This document shows, one piece after another, positions 50,810 through 59,870 of a stretch of DNA of 64,000 nt. The position numbers and the translations under genes are program-made. Position 1 is the first letter of the stretch. Every line of letters starts with the position of its first letter. This stretch comes from UJ101 sp965262705. Its GTDB lineage: Bacteria > Bacteroidota > Bacteroidia > Flavobacteriales > UJ101. Under the pieces are notes generated by a model. That model was not told where the DNA came from and did not search any database. It saw only the letters and a list, made by a program, of their open reading frames with translations. The DNA lies in assembly GCA_965262705.1 (NCBI GenBank), contig OZ253556.1, forward strand, positions 1,736,001 to 1,800,000, written 5' to 3'.

Positions 50810-53800
50810 TTAAAAGTTTATTGTTATTGCAAATGAATAGCGCTTATCACTCATAGGAGAATCTAAATCCCATCGATCTAATTTTTCTGTCCTACGTGCC
50901 CTTGAGTTAGTGCTTTTTGTATCCGGATCGAAATGGAGATGTTTAGGAATATTAGGGGTATAGTACCATAAATTCTGCCCGGAAAGTGTAAAACTCACCG
51001 AATGAATAAACGTGTGCTTTAATAAGCGTTCAGGCAGGGTATAAGATAAAGAAACCTCTCGTAAACGAAGTATTGAACCATCAAAAATAGGCTCACGATA
51101 CAACATATAATTATTAAAATATATATGTTGCAGGGGAGTTGCTAGGGTATTAGGAATTTCTTTTCCGGTTTCATCCAAAATGGGTTTTCCGGTTGTAGGA
51201 TCTCCAAGAACACCCGGAATAATAAAATAGCCTTCCCTATCCTCCGTATCTTTGGTAATGCCTCGAAGTAACAAAGTACTTGTCCCATTACCTGTTGTTG
51301 AGGTTGTATTCCCCGGTTGAGCCACAACAATACCTCCATGAGTATATTCTAATTGAGTTTTTAGACGCCATCCTTTATAAGAGAAGGTGTTGATATTCGT
51401 TAGCTTATAATCTGGATTGGGGTCTCCAAGAATTTTGTCTTCCATCCCTAATTTCCTACTATTAATTAGCGTCCCATCGTTAGGATTGATCAACAAGCGC
51501 CCCTGTTCATCTCTTAAGGCATAAGCACCCATTAGTATTCCATAAGGATAGCCATTCATAGCAAACCCTCCTAAATCAAGATAGCCAGCAATCATCTTCC
51601 TTTCCTCTTTGATGTCAAATACTCTACTATCAGTGGTATTAAAAAGATTATTCATCGACCAAGTAAAGTACTTCGTTTTCAGAGGGATAATCTCTAAACC
51701 TACTTCGATCCCCTTGTTATCTGCTCTTCCCTGATTTTCGTAGGTCGAATAATAACCACAAGAGGGATCAAGATTCACTGTAATGAGTTGATCTTTTGAG
51801 ATACGATAATAAAAAGAGGCATCTAGAGAGATTCTATGAGAAAGCCAATCTGAATCAAATCCAACTTCAAACTCTCGGTGCAACTCAGGCTTTATTTCAG
51901 GGTTTCCGAGAAAACTTGAACGACTCACAGAATGTAGATAGCTGCCATCATCTTTGGCATATACTCTTTTTGAAAGATTATAATGCGTATCTACGCCCCC
52001 CATAAGAGGGTAACCCGCAGAAGTGGAATAAGCCACTCGTGTTTTTAAATAATTCAAAACAGAAGAATTTATGTTAAAAGCGTCGGTCGGAATAAATGAA
52101 AGGGATACACTCGGGAAAAATTTGGAATTATTTTCTTTTACAGTCACCGAACTCCAGTCGTTTCTCCCGGCTAAAGTCAAGTAAGCATAATTTTTATATC
52201 CTAGCACCCCCTGTGCATACAGCCCGATAAGATTAACCGTATAGTTACTACGTGAAGCTAAATTTTCTTCAAAGCCTTGGGGAAAAGTATATCCAAAAAT
52301 AATCTGCTTACTTGCGGAAGCTGATGTAGATTTATTCTTTTCTTGTCTTGCTTCTGCTCCCATGCTCGCATTCAAATAAAAATTTCCAAAATCAAACCGG
52401 TCTAAATTCAATAATAAATTATGCTCCCACTTTGTAAGGATACTGTTTGATTGGCTCATTGACCCAAGAGGATCGGATATATCCAATTTGTTATCCCAGC
52501 TTTTTACATCATTTGTGCTTTGACTTAGTCCTACGAGATAAGAAGCATGCAGATATGGATTGAGCTTATAATCAATTTTAGCCCCTCCATGAAAGTATAG
52601 TACATCTGATTCAATTCCAGCATATTTCATCTTCCAGTAATGATTAGGTAGTGAGGGGTTGTAAGAAACCATTTGGTGTGTTACGGGCGCCTCGTAAGGA
52701 AGATTCTTTAGATCCAAATTACGAGGCGTAAATAAGATTTCAGGAAACATACTTAAATCAGGAAGACGCCTATGCGATTGCCCGTAGTGTATATTGCTGT
52801 TAAAAGTAAATCTATTCCATTGTGCCCTTCCTCCTAAACTAAAATTGATTTTCTTTAAATTGTTATTATAAAGATACCCCTGCTCTTGGGTATAGCCAGC
52901 GCTTAAACCAATGCTTGTATTTTTATTTCCCTGAGAAATATTGACATAAGTATTTTGGCCGATTCCGTCTCGAAAAAAATCTTTTACATTGTCTGGATAG
53001 GCTTGATACCGTTCGGTTACTCCTTGATATTGAGGAAAGGATTCGGCAAAACGTGGTTGGTCGTAATGATGAGGTACAGTAATACCCTCAGAAAAAGGTG
53101 CTCCCCAATTACCAAAAGTGCTGACATTAGCAACATGATCAGTACCTTGTCCGTAGGTATTTTGATAATCGGGCAGGTGAGGGCTTGTTACGTATACTCC
53201 CTGCTTGAGCTGAATATTCAACTTTCTTTCTTTTTCTTGGCTATTAGTAAAGTTATTTTTAGTTTCAATTAAAATCACGCCATTACGCCCTTCTGATCCA
53301 TACAAAACAGAGCCCATTAACCCTTTTAAAACTGTAGTTGTCTTAATATCCTCTGAATCAAGTATTAAGTAACTTGTAGTAGGCACTCCATCTACAATAT
53401 AAAATGGAGCATTCTGTCCTACAAGAGAAGAACGGCCTCGAATGGTCACATCAGAAGAAACTCCTACAATTCCTGATGTTTTTAAAATGTTTAAGCCGGG
53501 CACCTTTCCGGTAATGGAAGTAATTATATCCGTTTGCTGCTTGGATTGAAAATCTTCATTGCCAATGGTGGTAACCCCATAACCCAACGATTTTTCTTCT
53601 CGCTTAATTCCTTGCGCCGTTACCACAACTTCCGAAATTTTACTATAAAACTCTACATTGAGTACCTCTGAAGTTACTTCTTTTACTATATCTTCTTTTC
53701 CTATAAAACTAAACGTCAGGCTTTCTCCCTGCTTTGCAGTAATGGTATATTTCCCATTGGCATCGGTTTCGGTCCTCTGTCCGCTTTCGCTTTCGATATA

Positions 53801-53990
53801 TACGCCTGGCAGCGGCTCACCCGTATTATCAAGAACCACGCCTTTTACTATTTCCTGCGCCTGAAGCGCCGTAAACATCAATAGAAGTAAGCCGCTTATT
53901 ATTAAGGACTTACCCCCCCCCCCCCCCCCCCCCCCCTTTATTCATCAGAAGGGGTAGGATTCCTGTGTAATCAATTTTTTTCTTCTTCAT
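50810..53990 (-). CDS. SusC/RagA TonB-dependent outer-membrane transporter, phase-variable start
   Basis: The mature part (to about 53881) has a carboxypeptidase-like N-terminal domain (VKGVVLDNTGEPLPGVYIE), SEVVVTAQGIKREEKSLGYG, the plug with VDGVPTTSYLILDSEDIKT and GSEGRNGVILIETK, and a 22-strand barrel ending SFAITINF. A complete start is ATG 53990 (MKKKKIDYTGILPLLMNKG), but a run of 24 G (53913-53936) separates it from the signal sequence SLIISGLLLLMFTALQAQ. With 24 G the frame hits a stop after VSP; with 23 or 26 G it is continuous. The gene is therefore OFF as given, with a start at 53881 possible only without a full signal peptide. Confidence 0.9.
53913..53936 (-). repeat. G24 homopolymer (C24 on plus strand) in susC signal region
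   Basis: 24 consecutive C on the plus strand, read as G on the coding strand. Poly-Gly is encoded in one frame; the frame needed for SusC requires a length of 3n+2. Such tracts change length by slipped-strand mispairing. Exact length may be uncertain from sequencing. Confidence 0.95.
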
Positions 53991-54023
53991 AATATTTTTT
54001 TTATCGTTTTCATTTTTTTTGTT

Positions 54024-54662
54024 TTATCTTACAGGGCAACCCGCCTTGTCCCAGCCATAATCATAATCCATTTCATATTGCTTATTCCGCAAGGAAGTCC
54101 CATAAGCATTTCCCTGTTTACAATCATTATAGCCTGCATTATAGGCTTCCTCCGCTGTTTGAAACTTTTTTAAAGGGCCTAATTCAAAAAAGGGAAATTT
54201 TGACGAGAGAGATTCTTTTGTTTTTACCCTTGAAAGAACAAATTGTCCCCCTATTCCCATTGGCCAAGGATATAAGGCTAAACCTGTATCACTTACTGCT
54301 ATCTCGTAGGTCAAGTCTTCGTTAGGGTCTGCAGGAACTGACTTTAAGTATAAAGTATAAACATTATCATCTACATATCCAGAAGGTGTCTCGGCCTTTC
54401 TCGTTGAATATTCTATGGTGTAGGTGTAATGGTCTGTAGAATCTCCTGTTATTAGGTATTTCCAAATACATCTACCATCTTTGGTAAACGTGAGTTCGGT
54501 ATTATGATCTTCATCATCTAAAAAAGTCCCTACTATCCATTTCTTTTGTGCTTCAAAGGTATTATAATTATACTCCTCTGAACTCGGCGGCTCCTGCGCC
54601 TTTCCTATCGAAAAAAATAACAGAAAAAATAACAGAAAATAATCTTTTTTTATTGATTTCAT
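54024..54662 (-). CDS. Secreted lipocalin-like protein, third in the toxin/immunity operon
   Basis: 212 residues with a signal peptide (FLLFFLLFFSIGKAQ). The N-terminal part, WIVGTFLDDEDHNTELTFTK with DGRCIWKYLI, is the start of a lipocalin-like beta barrel. The C-terminus has EEAYNAGYNDCKQG and YDYGWDKAGC, two copies of a Y-x-x-G-x-x-D-x-C-like motif also seen in the two preceding secreted proteins. Its ATG overlaps the previous stop (ATGA), and 33 bases separate it from the SusC start. It may be an additional immunity protein or inhibitor. Unknown family. Confidence 0.6.
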   Translation of the reverse strand: MKSIKKDYFLLFFLLFFSIGKAQEPPSSEEYNYNTFEAQKKWIVGTFLDDEDHNTELTFTKDGRCIWKYLITGDSTDHYTYTIEYSTRKAETPSGYVDDNVYTLYLKSVPADPNEDLTYEIAVSDTGLALYPWPMGIGGQFVLSRVKTKESLSSKFPFFELGPLKKFQTAEEAYNAGYNDCKQGNAYGTSLRNKQYEMDYDYGWDKAGCPVR

Positions 54663-55474
54663 TTTTTATTTTCCTTATTGGTCATGCAGGCGTCATTCCA
54701 GCCCCTTTTAAATCCCTCTTGATAGGTTTTACTTCTCCCTTCTATACTTTCAAAAGCCCGGTTTATACAATCATTAAGTTCCAATTGAGGTGCTTCAAGA
54801 ACCCTTATATCTTCCAAAGCCGATTTTATATGCCTATCCCAAACTCCTCTGTACTTATACCTTTCCTTTTCACACTGCTGACACGCTACACCCCCGTCAA
54901 AATACCCTCTATCATCATCTGATAATTTTAACCCCCGCTTAAGCAATGGCTCCGATTCCTCTTCTAATTCTGAACTTGGTTCCGGTTTGGGCGTTAATTC
55001 CTCCTCTTTTAAAGCAGACATTGGTAAAGAGGATTCTCTTACTAAAATGGCTTCATCTGGGAAATAGTTCTCTCCATCTATTTCTTTAACCGTTTTCCAT
55101 TTTATCTTATCCGGGGCTATAAATGTTAATGTAGCTATTCCTTCATCATCAGCACTACTCATAAAAGGTGATCCAAAAGTTACTGTGGCTATATCATTTT
55201 CTATTTTTCCTGCTATTGAAGGGTCATCTCCAGAATCAGGATTTCCACCATAATCTATTTTATTCCCTGCCATTGCTACAATACTATGATAAGCTTTGAT
55301 TTTATTACCATTTTGTAAGATAGTTAGCTCAAAATTATATCTATTGGAAGATGCATTTCTAATCCATCCCCAATGACCCTCAAAGTTTAAAACTTGTTGC
55401 TTATGTATATTTTTTATTCCAGAAAATGACAGTACAAGTCCAGAAACAATAATCATTAGAAATATTTTTCTCAT
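54659..55474 (-). CDS. Putative immunity protein / inhibitor of the GH108 lipoprotein
   Basis: 271 residues from ATG 55474 (a GTG three codons earlier overlaps the toxin stop). Signal sequence, then a beta-rich domain (FEGHWGWIRNASSNRYNFEL...). From about residue 160 a Pro/Glu-rich linker (PKPEPSSELEEESEPLL) leads to a C-terminal domain shared with the protein at 57190: DDRGYFDGGVACQQCEKE, LNDCINRAFESIE and YQEGFKRGWNDACM. It directly follows the GH108 gene, as expected for its cognate immunity protein. Function is inferred from position and architecture only. Confidence 0.6.
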   Translation of the reverse strand: MRKIFLMIIVSGLVLSFSGIKNIHKQQVLNFEGHWGWIRNASSNRYNFELTILQNGNKIKAYHSIVAMAGNKIDYGGNPDSGDDPSIAGKIENDIATVTFGSPFMSSADDEGIATLTFIAPDKIKWKTVKEIDGENYFPDEAILVRESSLPMSALKEEELTPKPEPSSELEEESEPLLKRGLKLSDDDRGYFDGGVACQQCEKERYKYRGVWDRHIKSALEDIRVLEAPQLELNDCINRAFESIEGRSKTYQEGFKRGWNDACMTNKENKK

Positions 55475-55475
55475 T

Positions 55476-57155
55476 TTAATCACAATTTACATTATGCTTA
55501 TGTTCTTTATCTTTTTGCTTAAATTTTTTGACTCTATTTAACCAGCCGTTTAAATATTTTTTTTGACTATGATTTTTTTTAGGAATATCTGTTATAAAAT
55601 CAATTCTTGCTTGTTTCAATTTATTATATAATTCTATGGGATCAGTATTATTTATAGCTTTTAACGTGTTCAGACCCATTCCTCCGTCTATTATCAAGTG
55701 ATTCCCCAAGGTATTTAATACCCTTTGTAAAATTGTTATTGCACCATTGTGTATTTTACCATTATGCTTGATATAACCCCCACCTGAATTCACATAAAAA
55801 TCAAACAATAAATACCGTACATCTCCATCATTAATTTGGTCAGCACTTATCGCATCCCAAAATTTATACCGATAGATCTCTTTTGCCTGTGCATCGGTTA
55901 AATTTTTTAAATTATCTAAAGTAGGTTCTACTCCCAATACGCTTTTTGCATTGGCTTTCCATGTCCTCCAAGCAATTCCTTTATTCGTAGCTCCGCCTTT
56001 GTCCGTAGGGTCGTTTACGAAACCTCCTTCAGTATTAATCACCTGTTTAATTCTATTCTCAAAGGTATTGCACGGCTTGTCTATACAATTCCCATCGGAA
56101 CCTTTCACCTTCCCATCCGGACAAGGGTCTTTTTCCTCCTTCCCAGATTCTTTCTTTTTCTTTGGGTCTTCCTTTAACGGCTCGCCCCGCTCATCTATTA
56201 ATTCCTCTGGAGGCAAAAGTGGAGGTAAAGGCGATAATATCACCCCGCTCCGCTCTGGCTCTTCCCTCTCCTTACGATGTCCCTTCACTACTACCGGACC
56301 TATCTCCCCGCCATAATAACTCTCCCCATCATCCCCGCTATATGAACCCCCGCCTCCACCTCCGCCCCAACTGCCAGGACTTACCGGCCCCGCTGGATAA
56401 CCAACGCCACTCCCCCAACTACTGCTCCCTATCCCTCGTGAATCAAAAGAAGAACCCGAGCCCCATGAACTACTCGATGAACCCGGTGAACGTCGATGCG
56501 CTGTTACTACTACCGGAGAAATATACCCGCCAAAGTCATTCTCTATCAGATCCCCTGATCCGCCCTCCCCAGGCTCCATCAATTTATCCATGGTTTCTAA
56601 GCATTGATTGCTCGCGTTAGATAACAAACCATTACCTGAATAAACCTTTTCCAACGTATCTTTTTTATATACATACACCGTCCATGCCCTTGCCTTCAAC
56701 GCACTTACTTCTATTATTCCCGTAAAACTTGAATCTTTACCCGTGCCCGACTGGCGTACTACTCGCACTCGGTTCGCCTGCAGTTTACCCTCCTGCTTGT
56801 AAAATACCCATTGCGAGGCTTTGCCCTCCTTCATTAGCTGCACAATCCCCGCCTCTGCCTCTTCACCTAACAACTTGACATAATGCAAGGGGCGGATTAT
56901 ACGCTCACCCTCCCCATTCGTATTTTCCTTTTGGAAAGCTGCAGGGCGTTTAGCTTGCACTGACTTGACATTCTCTTTTAAAAATGCTTGTATCTCCTCC
57001 CTTGAAGCCGTCGTAAAAACTGAAACCTTTTGACTTTGACCGCTTTTTGCATCAGCTAAGCCCTCTTTCTCATCCTGCAGGCAGCCTATCATTACTCCCA
57101 GAATTAATAGGAGGAAAAATGCGTTTACATAAATCCTTTTTTTCTTGCTTTCCAT
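55476..57155 (-). CDS. Surface lipoprotein with C-terminal GH108 muramidase domain
   Basis: 559 residues. Lipobox VMIGC (Cys25) followed by LQDEKEG, an acidic surface-export-like signal. Residues 26-195 form a domain of unknown kind (FTTASREEIQAFLKENVKS...). Then GGYISPVVVTAHRR, a Ser/Gly-rich linker, GGEIGPVVVKGHRK and a Pro-rich stretch. From about 375: IKQVINTEGGFVNDPTDKGG followed by ATNKGIAWRTW, the GH108 signature with catalytic Glu in EGG, and a peptidoglycan-binding C-terminus (ILQRVLNTLGNHLIIDGGMG). It should cleave peptidoglycan glycan strands. The first 335 residues are almost identical to those of the GH19 protein upstream. Confidence 0.85.
   Translation of the reverse strand: MESKKKRIYVNAFFLLLILGVMIGCLQDEKEGLADAKSGQSQKVSVFTTASREEIQAFLKENVKSVQAKRPAAFQKENTNGEGERIIRPLHYVKLLGEEAEAGIVQLMKEGKASQWVFYKQEGKLQANRVRVVRQSGTGKDSSFTGIIEVSALKARAWTVYVYKKDTLEKVYSGNGLLSNASNQCLETMDKLMEPGEGGSGDLIENDFGGYISPVVVTAHRRSPGSSSSSWGSGSSFDSRGIGSSSWGSGVGYPAGPVSPGSWGGGGGGGSYSGDDGESYYGGEIGPVVVKGHRKEREEPERSGVILSPLPPLLPPEELIDERGEPLKEDPKKKKESGKEEKDPCPDGKVKGSDGNCIDKPCNTFENRIKQVINTEGGFVNDPTDKGGATNKGIAWRTWKANAKSVLGVEPTLDNLKNLTDAQAKEIYRYKFWDAISADQINDGDVRYLLFDFYVNSGGGYIKHNGKIHNGAITILQRVLNTLGNHLIIDGGMGLNTLKAINNTDPIELYNKLKQARIDFITDIPKKNHSQKKYLNGWLNRVKKFKQKDKEHKHNVNCD
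56170..57155 (-). repeat. About 1-kb direct repeat shared by the two toxin-like lipoprotein genes
   Basis: 56170-57155 and 58755-59870 are almost identical base by base, apart from the 120-base insert in the second at about 59117-59245 and scattered single changes (for example 'GTCCATGCCC' context T/C). Identity ends just after the GAGGAATTAATAGATGA (EELID) codons, where the two C-terminal domains diverge. Confidence 0.9.
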
Positions 57156-57189
57156 GACGTTATCACTTCATTCATTATCCCCTCTTACT

Positions 57190-57972
57190 TTACTTTTTCT
57201 TTGTCGTTTCTTTCTCTTTATTCAATGGCATAGAGGCATCTCTCCAGCCCTTTTCAAATCCATCTTGATATTCTTTTGTGCTCATTTTTATCCTTTCAAA
57301 AGCTTCTTCTCTACAATCACCTAGTCCCAATTTAGGGGCTTTAGATTCCCATTCCATTCCTTCAATAGGCATGAGTCTATGCCTATCAAAAATATCTCTA
57401 TCCTCCTTATCCTGCTCCTCTTTACACTGCTGATACGCTACACCCCCGTCAAAATATCCCCTATCATAATCTGATAATTTAAACCCCCAATGAAGCAATG
57501 GCTCCGATTCCTCTTCTAATTCTGAACTTGGTTTCGGTTTGGACTCCTTTGTCTTTACTCTCGAATCTATTCGCTCATAAAAATCAGTTCCTACTGTGGG
57601 ATAAGCATATTCTAATTGTAGAATTTTTCCATCTATTGAGAAAGATATAGTATAATTAATTATATAATTACTGTCTTTAATATCAACCAACGTTATGCCT
57701 GTAAATAAGGTACCGTTCTCACTTTTATCTTGCGAAAAGGTATAGGTATAAATATCACGTACATTAACATCATCTTCCGCCGATACATAGTTAATATAGC
57801 ATTTCCTATCTTTGGTAAATTCTATAACTGAATGTGGATCATCTATTGATTTCCATTTACCAACAAGAAGTTCTTTATCTTTTTTCTCTTGAGCGTAAAA
57901 ACTTATCATACCAAATAAGAAGATTATTAAAGGGATTCGTCTAATATTACTTGCTTTCATTTTTAATGGCAT
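57190..57972 (-). CDS. Putative immunity protein / inhibitor of the GH19 lipoprotein
   Basis: 260 residues. ATG 57972 overlaps the stop of the GH19 gene; ATG 57960, two bases after it, opens directly into the signal peptide (IRRIPLIIFLFGMISFYAQ) and is equally likely. The N-terminal domain is lipocalin-like (LLVGKWKSIDDPHSVIEFTK, then DRKCYINYVS). The linker PKPSSELEEESEPLLHWG and the C-terminal YDRGYFDGGVAYQQCKEE with YQDGFEKGWRDASM match the protein at 54659. Position and fold suggest a periplasmic or surface inhibitor specific for the neighbouring GH19 domain. Confidence 0.6.
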   Translation of the reverse strand: MPLKMKASNIRRIPLIIFLFGMISFYAQEKKDKELLVGKWKSIDDPHSVIEFTKDRKCYINYVSAEDDVNVRDIYTYTFSQDKSENGTLFTGITLVDIKDSNYIINYTISFSIDGKILQLEYAYPTVGTDFYERIDSRVKTKESKPKPSSELEEESEPLLHWGFKLSDYDRGYFDGGVAYQQCKEEQDKEDRDIFDRHRLMPIEGMEWESKAPKLGLGDCREEAFERIKMSTKEYQDGFEKGWRDASMPLNKEKETTKKK

Positions 57973-59870
57973 TTTATATTAATTTTTGATTTTTCAAATA
58001 TTTTTTTTCGATCAGAGAATCCCATAAACTTTGGATTCACATATTTAGTAACAGATCTAACTGTTGTTTTATCTGTTATTTTAATACGATTTTCAACATG
58101 ATTTTTAAAAAACCATAGGGCACTAATCACTGTTACTTTTTTATCTGAAGCCACCAAACCTGGATTAGAAAGTAAATCTACGCTGCCATCATAATGTTGT
58201 TTATAGAAATAATTGAATTCCTCATAGTTATGCCTACCGGTTAATTGAAAAAGCCCTCTGCCTATGTACTTATAGCCGTCACTTACTTGAATATTACCTA
58301 ATTTCCTACCTTTTTTTCTATATTTATCATTATATACTCGATTCGCAAATTTTTCTGCATCTACAAAAGGTGAAGTAACTGAACGTTTATAATCCCTTGG
58401 ATCTGCTTTGGTAGGATCTTTAGTTGGTGTTTCTATTGGATTAAAATAGTTTGTCCAATATCTTTTTCCTAGCTCTTTCCAGCGATAATTCAAATTCTCT
58501 TCAAAAGCACTCAAAGGTTTTCCAGTAACCACCGAACGGCTCTCATGACCAGCCTGTGACAAAAAATGCTGTAACTTCTCCTTGCTGTCTATCCCAAAAT
58601 CTTTGCCGTATTGATTCACCAAGTCCGCGATTTCTTTTAAGGTACTGCTGTCCGTACCCGGAAATACCTTTTGTAAATCTTCTACTGTTGTCTTGCAAGG
58701 TTCTTTTTTATCTTTCTCTTCCTCCTTCTTCTCCGGCGGCTCTTGCTTTTCCCTTAACGGCTCGCCCTGTTCATCTATTAATTCCTCTGGAGGTAAAAGT
58801 GGAGGTAAAGGCGATAATATCACCCCGCTCCGCTCTGGCTCTTCCCTCTCCTTACGATGTCCCTTCACTACTACCGGACCTATCTCCCCGCCATAATAAC
58901 TCTCCCCATCATCCCCGCTATATGAACCCCCGCCTCCACCTCCGCCCCAACTGCCAGGACTTACCGGCCCCGCTGGATAACCAACGCCACTCCCCCAACT
59001 ACTGCTCCCTATCCCTCGTGAATCAAAAGAAGAACCCGAGCCCCATGAACTACTCGATGAACCCGGTGAACGTCGATGCGCTGTTACTACTACCGGAGAA
59101 ATATACCCGCCAAAGTAACTCCCGCCTCCGCCGCCACAATCGCCTCCATCGTAAGCAGGGTCTAATTTAAGTAATACAGCCGGCTTAGTAGGTACTTTAG
59201 ATTCTTCTCCTACTCTATCCTTCATTACCGGAGAAATATACCCGCCACAGTCATTCTCTATCAGATCCCCTGATCCGCCCTCCCCAGGCTCCATCAATTT
59301 ATCCATGGTTTCTAAGCATTGATTGCTCGCGTTAGATAACAAACCATTACCTGAATAAACCTTTTCCAACGTATCCTTTTTATATACATATGCCGTCCAT
59401 GCCCTTGCCTTCAACGCACTTACTTCTATTATTCCCGTAAAACTTGAATCTTTACCCGTGCCCGACTGGCGTACTACTCGCACTCGGTTCGCCTGCAGTT
59501 TACCCTCCTGCTTGTAAAATACCCATTGCGAGGCTTTGCCTTCCTTCATTAGCTGCACAATCCCCGCCTCTGCCTCTTCACCTAACAACTTGACATAATG
59601 CAAGGGGCGGATTATACGCTCACCCTCGCCATTCGTATTTTCCTTTTGGAAAGCTGCAGGGCGTTTAGCTTGCACTGACTTGACATTCTCTTTTAAAAAT
59701 GCTTGTATCTCCTCCCTTGAAGCCGTCGTAAAAACTGAAACCTTTTGACTTTGACCGCTTTTTGCATCAGCTAAGCCCTCTTTCTCATCCTGCAGGCAGC
59801 CTATCATTACTCCCAGAATTAATAGGAGGAAAAATGCGTTTACATAAATCCTTTTTTTCTTGCTTTCCAT
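57963..59870 (-). CDS. Surface lipoprotein with C-terminal GH19 chitinase/lysozyme domain
   Basis: 635 residues from ATG 59870 (MESKKKR, same start as the GH108 protein; the upstream frame to 59903 has no ribosome-binding site). Lipobox VMIGC, shared N-terminal domain, then an insert of about 40 residues that duplicates the GGYISPV motif, the linker and GPVVVKGHRK. From about 400: DLQKVFPGTD, HFLSQAGHESRSV with the catalytic Glu, AFEENLNYRW, and YIGRGLFQLTGRHNYEEF, all GH19. GH19 enzymes cleave chitin or peptidoglycan. It is first in the operon. At DNA level it is nearly identical to 56170-57155 over its N-terminal half. Confidence 0.85.
   Translation of the reverse strand: MESKKKRIYVNAFFLLLILGVMIGCLQDEKEGLADAKSGQSQKVSVFTTASREEIQAFLKENVKSVQAKRPAAFQKENTNGEGERIIRPLHYVKLLGEEAEAGIVQLMKEGKASQWVFYKQEGKLQANRVRVVRQSGTGKDSSFTGIIEVSALKARAWTAYVYKKDTLEKVYSGNGLLSNASNQCLETMDKLMEPGEGGSGDLIENDCGGYISPVMKDRVGEESKVPTKPAVLLKLDPAYDGGDCGGGGGSYFGGYISPVVVTAHRRSPGSSSSSWGSGSSFDSRGIGSSSWGSGVGYPAGPVSPGSWGGGGGGGSYSGDDGESYYGGEIGPVVVKGHRKEREEPERSGVILSPLPPLLPPEELIDEQGEPLREKQEPPEKKEEEKDKKEPCKTTVEDLQKVFPGTDSSTLKEIADLVNQYGKDFGIDSKEKLQHFLSQAGHESRSVVTGKPLSAFEENLNYRWKELGKRYWTNYFNPIETPTKDPTKADPRDYKRSVTSPFVDAEKFANRVYNDKYRKKGRKLGNIQVSDGYKYIGRGLFQLTGRHNYEEFNYFYKQHYDGSVDLLSNPGLVASDKKVTVISALWFFKNHVENRIKITDKTTVRSVTKYVNPKFMGFSDRKKIFEKSKINIKCH

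Noticed and set aside
56162..59170. Long plus-strand open frames opposite the lipoprotein genes
   Set aside because: They are mirror images of the Ser/Gly/Pro-rich coding sequence on the minus strand, occur identically in both copies of the repeat and have no ribosome-binding sites.
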